From contig CAMDCC010000099.1 in assembly GCA_945889545.1 (NCBI GenBank), positions 1 to 9,348 on the forward strand: a stretch of DNA of 9,348 nt, read 5' to 3'. The position numbers and the translations under genes are program-made. Source of the stretch: Bifidobacterium breve (GTDB taxonomy: Bacteria > Actinomycetota > Acidimicrobiia > IMCC26256 > PALSA-555). Each line of letters opens with the position of its first letter. Position 1 is the stretch's first letter. The notes beneath the pieces were generated by a model. That model had not been told where the DNA came from. It made no database searches and worked only from the letters and a program-made list of their open reading frames with translations. Below, in pieces: positions 6,248 through 9,348 of the stretch.

Positions 6248-6310
6248 GCCGGGGTAAATAAGGGCAAGCCCGGGGTGAACATGGGCAAGCCCGGGGTGAA
6301 TATGGGCAAG
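6248..6310. repeat. Three tandem 21-bp repeats in the ferredoxin/ATPase divergent region
   Basis: Units lie at 6248-6268, 6269-6289 and 6290-6310. Units 2 and 3 differ at one base; unit 1 differs from them at four to five positions. The shared pattern is CCCGGGGTGAA, one C/T difference, then ATGGGCAAG. The 21-bp period equals two turns of B-DNA, so any protein site in the unit would recur on the same face. The array sits just upstream of the ferredoxin -35 and about 107 bases before the ATPase start. It suggests iterated activator or repressor sites, or simply replication slippage. Confidence 0.7.
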
Positions 6311-6365
6311 ATGGAGCCCAAGTTCCGGCGAAGCCTGATGACGCGGTGGGCGGAAAGCGCCGGTG

Positions 6366-6371
6366 TAGGGT
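6366..6371 (+). promoter_or_regulatory. arc: Possible -10 element for the proteasomal ATPase gene
   Basis: TAGGGT fits TANNNT and lies about 46 bases before the GTG at 6417. No convincing -35 stands 16-18 bases upstream, so the call is weak. The ATPase itself has a good Shine-Dalgarno (GGAGG, 6406-6410) six bases before its start. Confidence 0.25.
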
Positions 6372-6416
6372 CGCTCGACCCCGAAAATCAGCCGATTCGG
6401 GACCTGGAGGTGGGAC

Positions 6417-8171
6417 GTGGCGACGGAGCACGAGCGGCGCCTCGCCGAGTACGAGCACCAGGTCGGTGAGCTCCAGTCCCAGCTCAAGGCGCTCGAGGAA
6501 GAAGTCGTCGTCTTGCGACGCCGACTCCAGGACGCGCCGAAGCGGGTCCGGACTCTCGAAGAGCGCTTGCTGGAGGCCAAGGGTCAACTTGCGCAGGCCG
6601 TCTCCCAGAACGAACGCCTCTCGGCCACGCTGCGCGAGGCCCGCGAGCACATCGCGGCGCTGCGCGAAGAGGTCGAGAAGCTCACCATGCCGCCGTCGGC
6701 GTACGGCACGTTCCTTGCACTCAACGACGACGGCACGGTTGACATCTTCACAGCCGGCCGCAAGATGCGCGTCGCCGTGCATCCCGAAGTGGATGTGGAT
6801 GCCCTCGAGCGCGGCCAGGAGGTCGCGCTCAACGAATCGCTCAACGTGGTGCTCGCACGCGGCCTCGAGATCTCGGGCGAGGTGGTGATCCTCAAGGAGC
6901 TGATGGAGGATGAACGCCGCGTGCTCGTGGTCGGCCGCGCCGACGAAGAGCGCGTGTGCGAGCTCGCCGGGGTGATGCTCGGCACCAAGATCCGCTCCGG
7001 CGATCACCTCCTGCTCGACACGCGCTCGGGCCTCGTCGTGGAGCGCCTCCCGCGCCCCGAGGTCGAAGAGCTCGTGCTCGAAGAGGTTCCCGACGTCACC
7101 TACGACGACGTCGGTGGCCTCGACGATCAGATCGAGCAGATCCGCGACGCGGTGGAGCTGCCGTACTTGTACGCCGACCTCTTCTTCGAACACGAGCTCC
7201 AGCCGCCGAAGGGCATCCTGCTGTACGGGCCTCCCGGTTGCGGGAAGACGCTGATCGCGAAGGCGGTGGCGAACTCGCTCGCAAAGCGAGTCGCGGAGAA
7301 GACCGGCAATGAGAACACGCGCTCGTACTTCCTGAACATCAAGGGTCCGGAGCTGCTCAACAAGTACGTGGGCGAGACCGAGCGACAGATCCGCCTCATC
7401 TTCCAACGCGCACGCGAGAAGTCCGAAGAGGGTGTGCCCGTCATCGTGTTCTTCGACGAGATGGACTCGCTCTTCCGCACGCGCGGCACCGGGATCTCGT
7501 CCGACATCGAGAGTACGATCGTGCCGCAGCTGCTTGCCGAGATCGACGGCGTCGAGGCGCTGAAGAACGTGATCGTGATCGGCGCGTCGAACCGCGAAGA
7601 CCTCATCGACCCGGCGATCCTGCGCCCGGGCCGCCTCGACGTGAAGATCAAGATCGAGCGGCCCGACGAAGCGAGCGCGCAGCAGATCTTCCGGCAGTAC
7701 CTCACGGCCACATTGCCGATCTCCGTGGAGGAGGCGGCCGAGCACGGGAGCCCCGAGGCGGCGATCGAGGCGATGATTGTGGCCGCGGTCGATCGCATGT
7801 ACGCCGAGGACGACGAGAACCGCTTCCTCGAGGTCACGTATCAGAACGGCGACAAGGAAGTGCTGTACTTCCGCGACTTCTCGTCGGGCGCCATGATCGA
7901 GAACATCGTCCGCCGTTCCAAGAAGCTGTCGATCAAGCGTCAGATCGAGGGCGGCGAGCGCGGCATCTGCACCGACGACCTGCTCGCGTCGATCAAGCAG
8001 GAGTACCGCGAGCACGAAGACCTGCCGAACACCACGAACCCCGACGACTGGGCGAAGATCTCCGGCAAGAAGGGCGAGCGCATCGTCTACGTGCGCACCC
8101 TGATGTCGGAGGGAGAAGACGCGAAGGGCGGTCGTCAGATCGAACGCGTGGCGACGGGGCAGTACCTCTAG
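6417..8171 (+). CDS. arc: Proteasome-associated AAA+ ATPase (ARC/Mpa)
   Basis: A 584-residue hexameric unfoldase that binds Pup on tagged proteins and threads them into the 20S proteasome. Residues 1-90 are a charged coiled coil (the Pup-binding region in Mpa). Residues 95-220 carry the paired OB-fold interdomain (GTFLALNDDGTVDIF). The AAA module has Walker A GPPGCGKT (271-278), the pore loop KYVG (316-319), Walker B with FFDEMD (345-350), sensor-1 Asn392 in GASNRED, and second-region-of-homology arginines R403 and R406 in LRPGRLD. The C-terminus is GQYL, the proteasome-docking tail with the penultimate Tyr that opens the 20S gate. All key residues are intact and the length is close to mycobacterial Mpa (about 609). 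GTG is chosen because GGAGG is six bases upstream and the coiled coil begins at once. Confidence 0.96.
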   Translation: MATEHERRLAEYEHQVGELQSQLKALEEEVVVLRRRLQDAPKRVRTLEERLLEAKGQLAQAVSQNERLSATLREAREHIAALREEVEKLTMPPSAYGTFLALNDDGTVDIFTAGRKMRVAVHPEVDVDALERGQEVALNESLNVVLARGLEISGEVVILKELMEDERRVLVVGRADEERVCELAGVMLGTKIRSGDHLLLDTRSGLVVERLPRPEVEELVLEEVPDVTYDDVGGLDDQIEQIRDAVELPYLYADLFFEHELQPPKGILLYGPPGCGKTLIAKAVANSLAKRVAEKTGNENTRSYFLNIKGPELLNKYVGETERQIRLIFQRAREKSEEGVPVIVFFDEMDSLFRTRGTGISSDIESTIVPQLLAEIDGVEALKNVIVIGASNREDLIDPAILRPGRLDVKIKIERPDEASAQQIFRQYLTATLPISVEEAAEHGSPEAAIEAMIVAAVDRMYAEDDENRFLEVTYQNGDKEVLYFRDFSSGAMIENIVRRSKKLSIKRQIEGGERGICTDDLLASIKQEYREHEDLPNTTNPDDWAKISGKKGERIVYVRTLMSEGEDAKGGRQIERVATGQYL

Positions 8172-8172
8172 C

Positions 8173-8831
8173 TCACAGCCGCGTGTACGGCGTGAGCGAC
8201 GCGGGGATGTCGACGCCGTCCAATACGTCCGAATCCGCGATCGGCTCTCCGGCAGTGATCGTGAGCGGCGCCACGCCGGCCCAGATCGGGAGTGCGAGGT
8301 CATCGGGGTCTTCGATCGGACCGTCGGTTCGACGCTTCGCTGATGCAGTGTCGATCGGCAGCTCCAACACGGCGGTCTGACGCAGCTCGGCGTCGGTTGG
8401 TGAACGCGCTTCGGTCGAGCGGCCGGGCATGACGTGGTCGACGACCGCGGCCAGCGCTTGCCGGCCTCTTCGAGGTCCGTGATGCGCCGGGCGACGCCGA
8501 CGACCACGACCGAGCGGTAGTTCATCGAGGTGTGGAACTGCGACCGCGACACGACGAGCGCGTCGAGCAGTGTGACCGTGACGCAGACACGTGCGCCCGC
8601 GTCGAGAGCGCGGAGCAAGCGCGTCGCCACCGAGCCGTGCAGGATCAGGCGGTCGTCGTTGCGCCCGAACACCATCGGGATCACGAACGGTTGGCCGTCG
8701 ACGCTGATCCCGACGTGGGCGATCAGCGCCTCGTCGAGGATCGCGTACGCGTCGGCCCGTTCGTAGCTCGCGCGATCGGGTTTGCGTCGCACCGTGACGG
8801 CGTCGGTTTTGGTGAGATGTGGTGAGGGCAT
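8173..8831 (-). pseudogene. FMN-binding split-barrel (PNPOx-like, NimA-related) protein, split by a frameshift
   Basis: Reading from ATG 8831, residues 1-125 look like a full PNPOx-type flavin protein: VRRKPDRASYERADAYAILDEA, HVGISVDGQPFVIPMVFGR, LHGSVATRLLRAL and FHTSMNYRSVVVVG. After GKR the frame is lost; one frame over it continues from about 8454 with LAAVVDHVMPGRSTEARSPTDAELRQTAVL and ends at TGA 8175-8173 with PASLTPYTRL. Restoring one base near 8455 gives 219 residues, the usual size of this family. Without it, the frame enters an unrelated antisense reading of the ATPase gene. This is either a recent one-base deletion or a sequencing or assembly error; the downstream half shows no other damage. 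Such proteins bind FMN or F420 and reduce or sequester small substrates; the substrate here cannot be read. The gene converges on arc, whose stop codon ends two bases away. Confidence 0.8.
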
Positions 8832-8837
8832 GGTGTG

Positions 8838-8866
8838 ATGCTCACGCGTGAGAGGGCGTCAGACAA
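8838..8866 (-). promoter_or_regulatory. Possible leaderless promoter of the PNPOx-like gene
   Basis: On the - strand TTGTCT (8866-8861) is followed after 17 bases by GAGCAT (8843-8838), then six bases (CACACC) and the ATG at 8831. The spacing is ideal but the -10 lacks the initial T, so strength is doubtful. No Shine-Dalgarno is present, which agrees with a leaderless transcript. Confidence 0.35.
8841..8852. promoter_or_regulatory. 12-bp perfect palindrome, candidate operator
   Basis: CTCACGCGTGAG is a perfect 12-bp palindrome lying between, and partly over, the proposed -10 and -35 of the PNPOx-like gene and 52 bases upstream of the proposed dop -10. Position and symmetry suit a dimeric repressor. 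No regulator gene is adjacent, so this rests on position alone. Confidence 0.4.
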
Positions 8867-8882
8867 CCGAATTCGCCGGTCT

Positions 8883-8909
8883 TGGATGCACCGAAGACGC
8901 CGGTAGCAT
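8883..8909 (+). promoter_or_regulatory. dop: Probable promoter for micro-ORF B and dop, leaderless
   Basis: TAGCAT (8904-8909) matches the actinobacterial -10 TANNNT. It is followed by exactly six bases (TGATTC) and then ATG at 8916, placing the transcript start on or next to the A of that ATG. A possible -35 TTGGAT is at 8883-8888 with a short 15-base spacer. No Shine-Dalgarno stands before 8916 or 8922. Confidence 0.5.
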
Positions 8910-8932
8910 TGATTCATGGAGATGCACCGAAG
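8885..8932 (+). repeat. Direct 12-bp repeat GATGCACCGAAG, copies 36 bp apart
   Basis: Copies at 8885-8896 and 8921-8932 flank the proposed dop -10. The second encodes the start of micro-ORF B (MHRR). The first opens an ATG reading MHRRRR before a TAG that is also the start of the -10 element, and so looks like a partial duplicate of the micro-ORF start. Confidence 0.6.
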
Positions 8933-8978
8933 GCATGGCCGGATGGTCGGGATGCCGCAGCGGAATCGACCCGAATAG
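8916..8978 (+). CDS. Micro-ORF B: 20-residue Arg-rich peptide upstream of dop, related to micro-ORF A
   Basis: From ATG 8916 the ORF gives ME followed by MHRRHGRMVGMPQRNRPE; it could also begin at the in-frame ATG 8922 (18 residues). The stop TAG (8976-8978) directly abuts the dop ATG, in the same frame. From residue 6 it matches micro-ORF A (2223-2291): R, then R/H, GR, I/M, A/V, GMPQRNRP, with one extra Val codon in copy A. Dop has no Shine-Dalgarno of its own, so termination here may feed re-initiation at dop. A -10 element six bases before 8916 suggests a leaderless start. Function is unknown; a dispersed non-coding repeat is the main alternative. Confidence 0.5.
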   Translation: MEMHRRHGRMVGMPQRNRPE

Positions 8979-9348
8979 ATGGCCGTCCCGAAGGTGTGTG
9001 GCATCGAGACTGAATACGGTGTCGTACTCCGGGGCGCGGGCGAGGCGAACCCGGTGCTCGCATCGTCGATGCTCATCAACGGGTACGTGGAGCACCACAA
9101 GGTCGGTTGGGACTTCGACGATGAGTCGCCCGGGCGTGACGCTCGCGGCTTCGCCCGCGACGGTTCGCAGCCACCCGAGATCGAGACGCACCTCGTCAAC
9201 ACCGTCCTCACGAACGGCGCCCGCTACTACGTGGACCACGCGCACCCCGAGTACTCCACTCCTGAGTGCGCCGACGCGTTGGAGCTCGTGGTTGCCGACA
9301 AGGCGGGGGAGCGGGTGCTGGCCCGTTCGATGAAGGCCGCGAAACGAC
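8979..9348 (+). CDS. dop: Dop, Pup deamidase/depupylase, N-terminal part
   Basis: The first 123 residues of a carboxylate-amine-ligase-fold enzyme; the gene continues past the window. In actinobacteria Dop converts the C-terminal Gln of Pup to Glu and later cleaves Pup from substrates. Visible signatures: GIETEYG (8-14), with the nucleotide/Mg-binding E10; WDFDDESPGRDARGFARD (44-61), containing the DESPxRDARGF string of Dop; and LTNGARYYVDHAHPEYSTPEC (77-97), holding the catalytic Asp D86. VDHAHPEYS and the insertion before it favour Dop over the Pup ligase PafA, which is shorter here and reads LDVGSHPEY. The ATG at 8979 directly follows the TAG of micro-ORF B and gives the family N-terminus; no Shine-Dalgarno precedes it. 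Pup and the 20S subunits are expected downstream, outside the window. Confidence 0.93.
   Translation, partial: MAVPKVCGIETEYGVVLRGAGEANPVLASSMLINGYVEHHKVGWDFDDESPGRDARGFARDGSQPPEIETHLVNTVLTNGARYYVDHAHPEYSTPECADALELVVADKAGERVLARSMKAAKR

Noticed and set aside
6248..6310. Tandem repeats as a CRISPR array
   Set aside because: Units are 21 bp and directly contiguous with no spacers, and no cas gene is nearby.
6178..6321. N-terminal extension of the ferredoxin through the tandem repeats (repeating LPxFTPG)
   Set aside because: The promoter -10 and -35 lie inside it, the Shine-Dalgarno points to 6177, and the family has no such extension.
6180..8453. A very long open frame on the - strand (about 880 codons from 8831) running through the whole ATPase gene
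   Set aside because: Only its first 125 codons (8831-8457) are real PNPOx-like sequence. The rest is antisense to arc, has no recognisable domain, and is open because of GC-rich codon bias.
8979..9348. PafA (Pup ligase) instead of Dop
   Set aside because: The DESPGRDARGF string, the longer N-terminal region and VDHAHPEYS match Dop; PafA lacks the first and reads differently at the catalytic Asp.

Overview
The window is GC-rich, densely packed DNA from an actinobacterium that has a Pup-proteasome system. The evidence is an ARC/Mpa-type proteasomal ATPase ending in QYL, a Dop start (the Pup deamidase/depupylase), a MarP-type CvpA-protease fusion, and a TrmI-type tRNA methyltransferase close to the ATPase, as in mycobacteria. 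A TtuA/TtuB tRNA-thiolation pair is also present, which classical mycobacterial loci do not have here. I infer an early-branching, Acidimicrobiia-like lineage, but the window alone cannot prove this.

Layout. (1) 3-5844, + strand, one compact run with many 1-4 base overlaps: the 3' end of an NDP-forming acyl-CoA synthetase, a PBP4-type D,D-carboxypeptidase (dacB), a block of small membrane or unknown proteins (including a 22-codon micro-ORF), ttuB, ttuA, trmI and marP. It ends in a strong hairpin at 5855-5879. (2) 5941-6177, - strand: a small P450-type ferredoxin with its own promoter, backed by three 21-bp tandem repeats. (3) 6417-8171, + strand: the proteasomal ATPase. (4) 8173-8831, - strand: a FMN-binding split-barrel (PNPOx-like) gene split by a one-base frameshift. 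(5) 8916-9348, + strand: a second micro-ORF directly abutting dop, which runs off the window.

How the genes fit together. ttuB-ttuA-trmI forms a tRNA T-loop module: thiolation of U54 and m1A58 methylation. ARC unfolds pupylated proteins for the 20S core, and Dop prepares Pup and removes it from substrates. DacB and MarP act in the envelope.

The most unusual observation is a pair of related micro-ORFs sharing the peptide core GMPQRNRP. One is fitted exactly between two genes of the membrane-protein block (2223-2291). The other sits between a probable leaderless promoter and dop (8916-8978). Each stop codon touches or overlaps the next start codon. I know of no described family that matches. 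A second notable point is that TtuB ends in GGSQ rather than the exposed GG of sulfur carriers, so it should need trimming before activation. No stretch over 300 bases lacks a gene; the longest gap (6178-6416) holds the ferredoxin promoter and the tandem repeats.
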